This document shows, piece by piece, positions 24,575 through 33,466 of a stretch of 64,000 nucleotides of DNA. Numbering within the stretch: the stretch's first letter is position 1; every line of letters begins with the position of its first letter. The DNA comes from Saccharofermentans sp. GTDB lineage: Bacteria; Bacillota; Clostridia; Saccharofermentanales; Saccharofermentanaceae. The translations under genes and the position numbers were made by a program. The notes below the pieces were generated by a model that searched no databases, was not told where the DNA came from, and was given only the letters and a program-made list of their open reading frames with translations. The stretch is taken from contig JAKSRJ010000005.1 of NCBI GenBank assembly GCA_024403715.1, positions 19,936 to 83,935 of the forward strand, in the 5' to 3' direction.

Positions 24575-26979
24575 TGAATGAGGAAAACAAGTTAAATACT
24601 GAAAATATTAAGTCTGATGATACACCAAGAAATAATCTTGGAAAGGTGTCTTTAAGACTAACTTTAGCTATTTATTTCGTTTGTGGGGTATTTATTGTAT
24701 ACCTCATTTTTACTATGTATAAGACTACTGTCATTGACTATGACATATACGCTAGAGCTGCTTCTAATCAGCAGTGGAGAATGCTTTCATATGAGGCTGA
24801 TCGTGGTATTATCTATGACGCTAATAATTCTCCTTTAGCTTCTAATACATATAACTATACAATCGTAATCTCACCTAAGGTAATGATGTCTACTAATGCG
24901 ATTACCTCTGGCAGTCTTACAAGAGATCAACTCATCAACGATTTGGCAACTTTCTTCGACTTAACTTATGAAGATATTGATGAGATTTTGCCTATAGATC
25001 CAGATGATTCTACCGACCCTCGTAATGCTGTTGCTGGTGTAGACTTGTGCCGTAATATTTCTGCAGAGGCTGTTGTTCCTGCTCAGGCATATGTTAATGA
25101 GCATGCTCTTAATTCTGCTATCTCATTTGTAGCAGTTCCACAGCGCTACTATAACTATGGAAGTCTTGCATCTCAGGTAATAGGTTATGCTTCCAATAAT
25201 GGTGTCAGCCTTAATGGTGTATATGGACTTGAGGCATACTATAATAGCGTATTATCTGGTTCAGATGGCTATCGCTATTCTGAAGTTGACCAGCTTACTA
25301 CAGGCGTGCTTCCATATGGAGCAGCTATTTCTGAGAGCGCAGTTAATGGAAATAACTTGGTTCTTAATATCGATGTTAATATTCAAAGAATTGCAGAGGA
25401 AGTATGTAGAACAGCATACCTCCAGTACAATCCGACTGATGGTATTTGTGCTATCGTAATGGATCCTTATACTGGAGCAGTTCTTGCAATGGTATCACTT
25501 CCAGACTATGACCTTAATGATCCATATGGTGTCCCTTATGGTATGGATGCAATTACATGGCATGCTATGAGTGAAGATGATCAGGTCGAATACCTTATGT
25601 CAAGCGTATGGCGTAATCGTTGTATCTCAGATACTTACGAGCCAGGTTCCACATTTAAGGCTCTTACTACATGTATTGCATTTGAAGAGAATATAACTAA
25701 CGAGAATGAAGAGTTTTCAGATGCTCCAATTCAGGTGTCTGATGTAGATACAATTTCATGCTGGCTTCAGAAATCTTCTAATGCAAACCATGGAACAGAA
25801 TCATTAAGATCTGGTTTTGAAAACTCATGTAATCCAATCTTCGTTCAGCTTGCTAATAGAATCGGTGTAAACAGGTACTATGAGTACGTTCATATGTTTG
25901 GCTTTTACGAGACAACAGGTATTGATCTTCCTGCTGAAGGTACTGGTATTTTCCACAGTGACCCGACTTACATCGATATGGCGTGCTTATCATTCGGTGA
26001 GTCTGCTACGGTTACACCTATTCAGCTTCTAAACTCATATTGTGCAATTGTTAATGGTGGTAACCTCATGGTTCCACATATTGTTAGATATATTACTGAT
26101 GAGAATAATAATATTGTTGATGAGATTGAACCTGAAGTTATTAGAACAATCTTCTCTGAGAGTACCTGTGCTCGTGTAAGACAGCTCATGGTAGACGTAG
26201 TAGATGAAGGTACTGGTTCTGCAGGTCAGGTTCCTGGATACTATGTTGCTGGTAAGACATCAACATCAACTATCGAGACAGGTGAACTTGCAGGCGCTCA
26301 CGTTCTCTCATTTTCTTGTTTTGCACCTTCATATGATCCTCGTATTGCTGTACTTGTTGTACTTAATAAGCCAGAGGAACATTCAGTTGGTTCATCTGCT
26401 GCCGCTGCTGCTGCGGCTCGTATTGTAGAAGGAACATTAAGATATATGGGTGTTCCTAGAGTTCTTACACCAGAAGATTTGGAGCAGCTTACAACAAGAT
26501 ATTGGGTACAGCCTGTTGTTGGTTTGTCTGCTACAGAGGCAGCTTCCAGAATCGGTTATAACGGTATCTCTAGTGTTTATGGTTCAACATCTATGACTGC
26601 AGATACAATCGTAGGTTATACATATCCTAGTACAGACGCTCAGCTTTATAGTTCAGGTATTGTTATGCTTTATCCTGAAGGTGACATACAGATGCTCACA
26701 AGTACTGTTCCTAACCTTATGGGTAAAACAGCGGTTGAGTGTATGGAAGCACTGCGTGATGTTAACCTTAACTGCCGAATTGAAGGCGATGTAACTGGTA
26801 TTTGTGTAGGACAAAGTGATCTTAACGGAAGCGTAGTTTTTTCAGGTACAATAGTTACAGTAACACTTGAAGATACAACCATTGTTCCTGATGCGCCTGT
26901 AGAAGAAGTAATTGAGAACGAAGATGGAGTTGTAACAGAAGGAGATACAAGCGGGGCTGGATCTGGACTCGTTGGCTGA
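24574..26979 (+). CDS. ftsI: Division-specific class B penicillin-binding protein with PASTA domains
   Basis: The 801-residue transpeptidase cross-links septal peptidoglycan. A transmembrane anchor is at about 27-49, followed by the PBP dimerisation domain (RGIIYDANNSPLAS) and the transpeptidase domain. The active serine is Ser359 in STFK, and SxN is Ser418-Cys-Asn420. The third motif reads Lys561-Thr-Ser (KTSTS) where KTG is the usual form. Two PASTA-type regions follow (about 645-705 and 710-770), the first degenerate, then an acidic tail. PASTA tails are found in PbpB/SpoVD-like PBPs of Firmicutes; the position in the cluster favours vegetative division. Confidence 0.93.
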   Translation: MNEENKLNTENIKSDDTPRNNLGKVSLRLTLAIYFVCGVFIVYLIFTMYKTTVIDYDIYARAASNQQWRMLSYEADRGIIYDANNSPLASNTYNYTIVISPKVMMSTNAITSGSLTRDQLINDLATFFDLTYEDIDEILPIDPDDSTDPRNAVAGVDLCRNISAEAVVPAQAYVNEHALNSAISFVAVPQRYYNYGSLASQVIGYASNNGVSLNGVYGLEAYYNSVLSGSDGYRYSEVDQLTTGVLPYGAAISESAVNGNNLVLNIDVNIQRIAEEVCRTAYLQYNPTDGICAIVMDPYTGAVLAMVSLPDYDLNDPYGVPYGMDAITWHAMSEDDQVEYLMSSVWRNRCISDTYEPGSTFKALTTCIAFEENITNENEEFSDAPIQVSDVDTISCWLQKSSNANHGTESLRSGFENSCNPIFVQLANRIGVNRYYEYVHMFGFYETTGIDLPAEGTGIFHSDPTYIDMACLSFGESATVTPIQLLNSYCAIVNGGNLMVPHIVRYITDENNNIVDEIEPEVIRTIFSESTCARVRQLMVDVVDEGTGSAGQVPGYYVAGKTSTSTIETGELAGAHVLSFSCFAPSYDPRIAVLVVLNKPEEHSVGSSAAAAAAARIVEGTLRYMGVPRVLTPEDLEQLTTRYWVQPVVGLSATEAASRIGYNGISSVYGSTSMTADTIVGYTYPSTDAQLYSSGIVMLYPEGDIQMLTSTVPNLMGKTAVECMEALRDVNLNCRIEGDVTGICVGQSDLNGSVVFSGTIVTVTLEDTTIVPDAPVEEVIENEDGVVTEGDTSGAGSGLVG

Positions 26980-26982
26980 TAT

Positions 26983-28500
26983 ATGGACGTTAAAAGTATT
27001 TTTGAAGATAAAAGCTATAGACTAATAACAGGTAGTAGCAACACAGAAGTAAAGTCTGTAGAGTTTGACTCACGTAAAATTACTAATGGTGGTTTGTTTA
27101 TTGCTGTTAAGGGATTTACTGTTGATGGACATCAATACATCAATAAAGCTATTGAGCTAGGGGCTACGACGATTGTAGTTGATGATAATCAGGATGTATT
27201 TACAGAAAGCGAACTCAAGGCTTTAGGCGATGAAAAAGGTATTACTGTTGTATCTGTTCCTGATTCCCATGAAGCTAGTGCATACATTCCACAGTCTTTC
27301 TTTGGCCATCCTGAGGAGCAGGTAGAGCTTATAGGTGTAACTGGAACTAAGGGTAAGACTACTATTACATTCATGCTTTTGGATATCATGAATAAGTCTA
27401 ATAAGCCAAGCGGTCTTATCGGTACTGTGTGTAATGTAATTGGTGATGAGAGAATTCATTCTATCCATACAACTCCTGAAGCACGTGATACATATGAACT
27501 TCTAGGTAAGATGGCTTCTAAGAATCTCAAGGCTTGTATCATGGAAGTATCAAGTCAGGGATTAAAGCTAGGACGAGTTGATGGTCTTAAGTTTGGTACA
27601 GGTTGTTTTACTAACTTTTATGAGGACCACATCGGAGGTAATGAGCATCCTGATATGGAGGATTATCTCTTCTGTAAACTTAAGCTTTTCGAAAGGTGTG
27701 AGAACGCAGTCATCAATCTTGATACTCCAGTTAGCGATAAAGTTATCGCAAAGGCTCGAAGTTGCGGATGTAAGATTTATACATATGGAACCTCTGAAGG
27801 CGCTGATATCAAGGCTTTTAACATTGTTAATTCTACAATTGATGGTCGTGCTGGTACAAAATTCGAGATTTGTAGCCCATGGTATAATGGCGAATTGTTT
27901 GTTGCGATGCCAGGTTTATTTAATGTATATAACGCTATCTGTGCTTTGGCTGCTGCTTTCTTAAGTGGCGCCGATATCGCGGGTATTAAGGATGGTCTTG
28001 CTACCATTAAGGTGCCAGGAAGACTTCAGCATGTTCATAATGACTTAGGAATAACAATCCTCGTTGACTATGCTCATAATGCAGCGAGCCTTGAAAATGT
28101 ATTAGATACCCTTAAGACATGTACTGAGGGACGAGTTATTTCGGTATTTGGCTGTGGCGGCGATAGATCTCATACAAGACGTTATGAGATGGGTGAGGTC
28201 TCAGGTAATAAATCTGATTACACAATAATTACTTCAGACAATCCTAGAACTGAAAATCCTGATGTGATTATTAGTCACATCGTAGTTGGTATGGAAAAGA
28301 CTTCTGGTAAATATGAGACGGTAGTTGATAGAAGAGAAGCAATTAAGAAAGCTATTTCTATTGCTAATCCTGGTGATATCGTATTAATTGCTGGTAAGGG
28401 TCACGAAGACTATCAGATATTTGCAGATAGAACTATACATTTCGATGATGCTGAAGTTGCGCTGGAGGCTGCTTTGGAAGTCAAGGAGGAGCGTTCATGA
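26983..28500 (+). CDS. murE: UDP-MurNAc-tripeptide synthetase MurE (meso-DAP type)
   Basis: The 505-residue ligase adds the third amino acid to UDP-MurNAc-L-Ala-D-Glu in the cytoplasm. The ATP loop is GVTGTKGKTT, the carbamylated-lysine region and DYAHNAASL are present, and the C-terminal domain has SDNPRTENP. The DNPR signature is linked to meso-diaminopimelate specificity rather than lysine. It begins 4 bases after the PBP gene and overlaps murF by four bases (ATGA). Confidence 0.95.
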   Translation: MDVKSIFEDKSYRLITGSSNTEVKSVEFDSRKITNGGLFIAVKGFTVDGHQYINKAIELGATTIVVDDNQDVFTESELKALGDEKGITVVSVPDSHEASAYIPQSFFGHPEEQVELIGVTGTKGKTTITFMLLDIMNKSNKPSGLIGTVCNVIGDERIHSIHTTPEARDTYELLGKMASKNLKACIMEVSSQGLKLGRVDGLKFGTGCFTNFYEDHIGGNEHPDMEDYLFCKLKLFERCENAVINLDTPVSDKVIAKARSCGCKIYTYGTSEGADIKAFNIVNSTIDGRAGTKFEICSPWYNGELFVAMPGLFNVYNAICALAAAFLSGADIAGIKDGLATIKVPGRLQHVHNDLGITILVDYAHNAASLENVLDTLKTCTEGRVISVFGCGGDRSHTRRYEMGEVSGNKSDYTIITSDNPRTENPDVIISHIVVGMEKTSGKYETVVDRREAIKKAISIANPGDIVLIAGKGHEDYQIFADRTIHFDDAEVALEAALEVKEERS

Positions 28501-29939
28501 ATAAGATGTTTTCTCTTGATGAAGTAGTAGCTGCGGTTAGCGGAAGTGTAATTAACCGTAAGGGGAATATGGGTGGCACCATTTTTGTGAGTAGCGTATC
28601 TAATGATACAAGAACAATAGAAGAAGGTAACCTCTATATTGCTTTGAAGGGTGAGAGTTTTGATGGCCATAATTTTGTAGGTATGGCTGTTGATAAAGGA
28701 GCTTGCGCTGTTGTTGTTGATAGAGCTTCTGTAGTTCCTGAAGGTGCGATAGGAATTGTTGTAAAAGATACTTTGGTAGCTTTGGGAGACTTAGCTAGAC
28801 ACTATCGATTTAAGCTTGGTTGTAAGGTGGTAGGTATCACAGGTTCTGTTGGTAAGACTACCACAAGAGAGATGATTAGAACTGCTTTGGAACCTTCATT
28901 TAAGGTTGTTTCTACTCAGAAGAATCTTAATAATGAGATTGGTATGCCTCTAACAATTCTTGGTGCTCCAAGAGGTACAGAAGTGCTCGTTCTTGAGATG
29001 GGTATGCGAGGTAGAGGACAAATCGATTATCTAACAAGAATCGCATGTCCTGATATTGCATGCATCACAAACGTAGGTTATTCCCATATTGGAATTCTAG
29101 GTTCTCGTGAAGAGATTAGAGCTGCTAAGACAGAGATTATCAATGGTCTTACAGATTATGGTGTATTACTTGTAAGTGGTGACGATAGCTTCCTTTTTGA
29201 TTATGTAAGAAACATTATTCCACTTAATAACGGTCTTGCCGCCATTTCAGTTAATGGCAAGCTTGAAGGTAACGTTACTAATTGTCCTCTTTGCATCAGT
29301 GCGACTAACATCGAAGAGAACGATGGAATGAGCTTTGACGTTACTGTTGCAATTAATGGAGAAGAGAAGCTTAGAAATAGAAATAAAATTAGTCTTGGTG
29401 GCGAGCATAATGTTCGAAATGCATGTTTTGCGTTGCTCTGTGCCGATTTGTTAGGAGCAGATCTCGAGAAGGCTCAGCAGGCGATTTCTGCTTATACTCC
29501 TATGGAGGGCAGAGGTAAAACTTATCATGGTAAAAAGTATACGATTATCAATGATGCATATAATGCTTCACCAGAGTCTATGAAAGCTGCCTTTGGCAAT
29601 CTAGATATTACAAATCCAGGAAGTCGTAAGATTTGTGTAGTAGGTGGAATGCTTGAGTTAGGAGATGAATCTGCAAAGCTTCATGAAGAAACAGGCTGTA
29701 GCTGTGGAAACTATAAGTTTGATATCGTAATTGTTACAGGTGATGATCAGGATTCGTTTATCAAGGGATTAAATAGTAAGAATCAAAATTCACAGGTTAT
29801 TAAGTGTAAAGATACAGAGGAAGTAAGAGCTAAGGCTATTGATATAATTAAGGCTGGAGATACAGTTTTATTTAAAGCGTCTCATTCTTTTGGTTTTGAG
29901 AAGTTAGCTAAGGAATTTATAGCAAATGACGAAAATTAA
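28497..29939 (+). CDS. murF: UDP-MurNAc-pentapeptide synthetase MurF
   Basis: The 480-residue ligase adds D-Ala-D-Ala to UDP-MurNAc-tripeptide. Key motifs are GITGSVGKTTTREM (ATP), TQKNLNNEIGMPLT, EMGMRGRGQI, ITNVGYSHIG and NDAYNASPESM. Its length is normal for the family. It is coupled to murE, and its 3' end overlaps ftsW by 14 bases, so the genes usually found between murF and ftsW (mraY and murD) are not here. Confidence 0.95.
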   Translation: MNKMFSLDEVVAAVSGSVINRKGNMGGTIFVSSVSNDTRTIEEGNLYIALKGESFDGHNFVGMAVDKGACAVVVDRASVVPEGAIGIVVKDTLVALGDLARHYRFKLGCKVVGITGSVGKTTTREMIRTALEPSFKVVSTQKNLNNEIGMPLTILGAPRGTEVLVLEMGMRGRGQIDYLTRIACPDIACITNVGYSHIGILGSREEIRAAKTEIINGLTDYGVLLVSGDDSFLFDYVRNIIPLNNGLAAISVNGKLEGNVTNCPLCISATNIEENDGMSFDVTVAINGEEKLRNRNKISLGGEHNVRNACFALLCADLLGADLEKAQQAISAYTPMEGRGKTYHGKKYTIINDAYNASPESMKAAFGNLDITNPGSRKICVVGGMLELGDESAKLHEETGCSCGNYKFDIVIVTGDDQDSFIKGLNSKNQNSQVIKCKDTEEVRAKAIDIIKAGDTVLFKASHSFGFEKLAKEFIANDEN

Positions 29940-31158
29940 GCCAGTAAGAAAAGTTAATGTACCACTTGTTCTCATGATGTTTCTACTTGTCATGTTTGGC
30001 TTGGTTATCCTTTATTCAGTATCAAGCCCAGATGGTTACGCTACAGAGAACGATGCAGCTTTCTTCTTAAAGAGACAAATAGCTTTTACAGTTATTGGCT
30101 TATTAGCTGCTCTTGTTATCCAGTTTATTCCAGTAAATTTCTTTAAGTCTAACCCTATTTGGATTGGCGCATATGGAGCAAGTTTGGGTCTTGCTATTTT
30201 GACAAGATTAATTGGTGCTGACCATAACGGTGCTAGAAGATGGATTGAGATAGGTACTTTTCAGTTCCAGCCTTCAGAGCTTTGTAAGGTCGCTCTTATA
30301 ATTGCGCTAGCTGGTTACCGTGAATTTATAGTTAAGAAAAGAAGAGAAGGAAAACTTAAGACTAGTACAAAGCAAAAGGAAATATGGAATCATGCTTTTT
30401 TCGATTTTATGGTCCCTGTATCTGCTGCAGTACTTGTTGATCTCTTTATTCTTATGGAACCACACTTGTCTTGTTTTATCATTATTGGTTTCGTTATTTT
30501 TATGTGTACTGTTAACTCAGGAGCTTCAGTTAAAAGCTGGATTAGAGGCGTACCAATTCTCCTTGCAGTAGGAATACTCGCAGCATCTATTTACATCGCA
30601 GCTAATCCTGATTTTAGAAGAAACTTCGCACATGTATATCAGCGTCTTAACATCTTCGCTGCTACTTCAGGTAATGAAGAAGTTGAAGTATCTGAAGACG
30701 AAGCGCGTCAGGTTACAAACGCGCATAATGCACTTGGTTCAGGTGGAATGTGGGGAAGAGGCATAGGATCTTCTCGTGCGAAATATAATTATGTATCCGA
30801 GGCGCAGAACGACTATATTTTCTCTATCTATGTTGAAGAGACGGGTTTTGTCGGAGGTGTAATACTAATACTTGCCTATTGCGTGACCTTTGTCTTGTTT
30901 GTTCAGGTAGTAATGCGAGCCAATACCATTTTCTCTCGAATGCTCGCCACCGGATGTTCTTCACTTATTATGATTCAGGTTATACTTAACTTAGCCGTAG
31001 AGCTTCAGGTTGCTCCATCTACAGGTGTAACATTGCCTTTCGTAAGTTATGGTGGTACCGCACAGGTATTCTTGCTTGTAGCTTATGGCTTGATTTTGTG
31101 TGTATCGAGAAGTGGAACTTCAGTACCACAGAAGAAATTGGAGAAGATTGAAGAATGA
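29926..31158 (+). CDS. ftsW: SEDS glycosyltransferase FtsW
   Basis: The 410-residue polytopic membrane protein polymerises lipid II at the septum together with its partner PBP. About ten hydrophobic segments are visible, with the SEDS motifs GARRWIEIGTFQFQPSEL and the late VSYGGTAQ segment. A large loop between helices includes an acidic stretch (GNEEVEVSEDEA). It is FtsW rather than RodA by its place in the division cluster. Its stop overlaps the murG start by ATGA. Confidence 0.92.
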   Translation: MTKIKPVRKVNVPLVLMMFLLVMFGLVILYSVSSPDGYATENDAAFFLKRQIAFTVIGLLAALVIQFIPVNFFKSNPIWIGAYGASLGLAILTRLIGADHNGARRWIEIGTFQFQPSELCKVALIIALAGYREFIVKKRREGKLKTSTKQKEIWNHAFFDFMVPVSAAVLVDLFILMEPHLSCFIIIGFVIFMCTVNSGASVKSWIRGVPILLAVGILAASIYIAANPDFRRNFAHVYQRLNIFAATSGNEEVEVSEDEARQVTNAHNALGSGGMWGRGIGSSRAKYNYVSEAQNDYIFSIYVEETGFVGGVILILAYCVTFVLFVQVVMRANTIFSRMLATGCSSLIMIQVILNLAVELQVAPSTGVTLPFVSYGGTAQVFLLVAYGLILCVSRSGTSVPQKKLEKIEE

Positions 31159-32255
31159 AGAGATTTATAGTTACAGGTGGTGGCACCTCAGGTCATATTA
31201 ATCCAGCGATTACTATCGCTGATGCTTTGATGGAACATTATGGCAAGACTGAAGGTTGTGAGATTATCTTTACTGGTCGTAAAGCTGGTCTTGAGGGTGA
31301 ACTCGTACCAAAAGCAGGATATGAGTTAAGAGATATTGTAGCAAAGCCATTTCCTATGAAGCCTTCTATTCGAATGATAAAAGCTTTGAAGGCGTTCTTT
31401 GATGGTAAAGCTCAGTGCCAGAAGATTATAAAAGAGTTTAAGCCTGATGCAGTAATTGGAACAGGTGGTTATGTATGCGCTCCTTTGCTTGAGGCTGCAT
31501 CTTCTATGAAGATTCCAGTAATTATTCACGAAGCAAATGCTTTCCCTGGTCGAGCTAATCGCATGATGGGTAAAAAGGCAGCTTTGGTTTTAACTGGATT
31601 TCCTAATCAGGAAAAAGATTTTCCTAAGGCTGGCAAAGTGATTTGTACCGGTAATCCAATTAGATCAATTGTCTTAGAGCATAATTATGAGTCAGCTAGG
31701 GCTGAGCTTGGAATATCGCCTGATACCAAGCTTGTATTTGCTATGGGCGGTAGTCTTGGATCTAAAACAATTAATGATTTCATATTCGAAGCAGCCCAAA
31801 GACCTGAGTTTAAGGATGTACATTTTGTTTTAAGTACTGGTAAGCAGCAGACAGAAAAGCTTAAGGATGTAACTAAGTCAGATAACTTAGAAACATATGA
31901 ATATATTAATAATCCTGTCTTGTATCTTGCTGGAGCTGATGTAGCTATTACAAGATCAGGAGCTGTTACTTGCGCTGAGGCTGCTGCGATAGGTACTTGT
32001 TCAGTGTTTATTCCATATCCATATGCCGCTCACGACCATCAGACTTATAACGCTTCAGCGTTTGCTGATGTTGGTGGATGTGTTTTGATGCCTGACCAAA
32101 GCGTAGTAGACGGTAAGCTGTTCGGTGAACTTAAGGCTTTACTTGAAGATGATGACAAGCGTAAATCTTTGCGTGCTAATGCAAAGAAACTCGCTATATT
32201 AGATTGTGACAAGAGAATTGTTAAAGCTATCGAGGAAGTAATCAAGGGTGAGTGA
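31155..32255 (+). CDS. murG: UDP-GlcNAc:lipid I transferase MurG
   Basis: The 366-residue GT-B glycosyltransferase makes lipid II at the inner face of the membrane. The N-terminal loop GGGTSGHINPAI, the lipid-facing GTGGYVCAPLL, the GGSLGSKTIND loop of the second domain and the donor-binding ITRSGAVTCAEAAAIG are complete. It is coupled to ftsW upstream, and its last 8 bases overlap the ftsQ GTG start. Confidence 0.95.
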   Translation: MKRFIVTGGGTSGHINPAITIADALMEHYGKTEGCEIIFTGRKAGLEGELVPKAGYELRDIVAKPFPMKPSIRMIKALKAFFDGKAQCQKIIKEFKPDAVIGTGGYVCAPLLEAASSMKIPVIIHEANAFPGRANRMMGKKAALVLTGFPNQEKDFPKAGKVICTGNPIRSIVLEHNYESARAELGISPDTKLVFAMGGSLGSKTINDFIFEAAQRPEFKDVHFVLSTGKQQTEKLKDVTKSDNLETYEYINNPVLYLAGADVAITRSGAVTCAEAAAIGTCSVFIPYPYAAHDHQTYNASAFADVGGCVLMPDQSVVDGKLFGELKALLEDDDKRKSLRANAKKLAILDCDKRIVKAIEEVIKGE

Positions 32256-33318
32256 CGAGAATCTGACAAACGAGCCCATAGATAATAAGGAACTTGAAGT
32301 ACCTGGTTTATCAGCCGAAGAACTTAAAGCTTTGGATGATATTTTAAATAGCGATGATTCTGCTTCCCCAAAGGATAAAAAGGAAGAAATTCAGGCTGAA
32401 AAGCAGGAAAAAGTCACAGAAGAAGTTGTGATTGAAGATCCTAAGTTAGAAGAACCTATAGTAGTTAAAAAGCAAAAAGAAAAGGTTGAACCTAAAAAGA
32501 AGATAACTGCTAAGATTAATAAGCGTAAGGGGAAAGAATACTTATCTGAGTTTCCATATAGCTTTAAGTCAGTAGTAATCACTTTGGGTGTGGTATCACT
32601 AATTATATTTGCTTGGTCAATTATATTTCATCCATCTATGAGAATTGAATCTATCATCGTAAATGGCAATTATGAGTTTACTGATGATGAGATACTAGAC
32701 GCTTTAGATATTCATGTGGGAGATCATATTTGGAAGTTTATCGATTTTAATCGTCGTGCTTTAATTAGATCTACACCTTATATTCAAGGTATTCATGTAA
32801 GTGTTGATTTCCCATCACAAGTAACTATTAATGTTACTGAAAGACATAAACTCGCATATATTAGTACTCCAGACGGCTACATCGCAATCGATGCAGAAGG
32901 TACAGTGCTAGAGTTTGTTAGTTCGAGTGAAAATGTTACTCCTGTTCTTTGTGGCCTAGATGTAGACAATGCTGTCTTGGGTAGAACAATTGAGATAACT
33001 GATACACTACCATTTAGGAAGTTAATATTGGTTCTCGGAGCGATTCTTGATGCAGACAACAGCTCTATAAGACACGGTAACTATAGTTTCTTCAATAGCG
33101 TTCAGGAAGTAAGAATTGTTCCATCTGGAATGATATTTGTTACAGTAGCTTTGCCTGATGGAACTATACTTCAGGTTAAGCTCGCAGGAATAGAAGATAT
33201 TGCCGAGAATATGCAGTGGTTGCTTTACTCGATTAAGGGTGGCGCCTTCGATGATTTGCCTGCTGGCTCACTTGATATGACACAGGAAGAAAAAATATAT
33301 CACGCATACGATACGTGA
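32248..33318 (+). CDS. ftsQ: Division protein FtsQ/DivIB
   Basis: The 356-residue protein has an acidic/lysine-rich cytoplasmic N-terminus (about 100 residues), one transmembrane helix (about 107-128), a POTRA domain (MRIESIIVNGNYEFTDDEILDAL) and the FtsQ beta domain. It scaffolds the FtsL/DivIC subcomplex. The start is a GTG at 32248 that overlaps murG; no closer ATG fits. The cytoplasmic tail is longer than in E. coli, as is common for Clostridia. A gap of 148 bases with a promoter separates it from ftsZ. Confidence 0.87.
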   Translation: MSDENLTNEPIDNKELEVPGLSAEELKALDDILNSDDSASPKDKKEEIQAEKQEKVTEEVVIEDPKLEEPIVVKKQKEKVEPKKKITAKINKRKGKEYLSEFPYSFKSVVITLGVVSLIIFAWSIIFHPSMRIESIIVNGNYEFTDDEILDALDIHVGDHIWKFIDFNRRALIRSTPYIQGIHVSVDFPSQVTINVTERHKLAYISTPDGYIAIDAEGTVLEFVSSSENVTPVLCGLDVDNAVLGRTIEITDTLPFRKLILVLGAILDADNSSIRHGNYSFFNSVQEVRIVPSGMIFVTVALPDGTILQVKLAGIEDIAENMQWLLYSIKGGAFDDLPAGSLDMTQEEKIYHAYDT

Positions 33319-33360
33319 TTTGCATTAATAAGAAAAAAAGTTTAACATTATTGGGTATTA

Positions 33361-33389
33361 TTGCAACTTATATATTGTTTAAGTACAAC
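33361..33389 (+). promoter_or_regulatory. SigA-type promoter of ftsZ
   Basis: TTGCAA (33361-33366) and TACAAC (33384-33389) are 17 bases apart, about 70 bases before the ftsZ start. A second weak candidate (TTGTGC, 15 bases, TACACT at 33433-33438) lies closer. Independent promoters let FtsZ be made at higher levels than the wall enzymes upstream. Confidence 0.6.
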
Positions 33390-33466
33390 ATTTAGTCTAA
33401 TATCTAGAGTGTTGTGCCATATATAGATTGAGTACACTATGAATTGTTGCTACGGAGGGACTAACA

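Noticed and set aside
25780..25840. SSN at residues 401-403 of the PBP as the SxN motif
   Set aside because: The spacing to STFK and the context ENSCNPIF show that SCN at 418-420 is the true motif.
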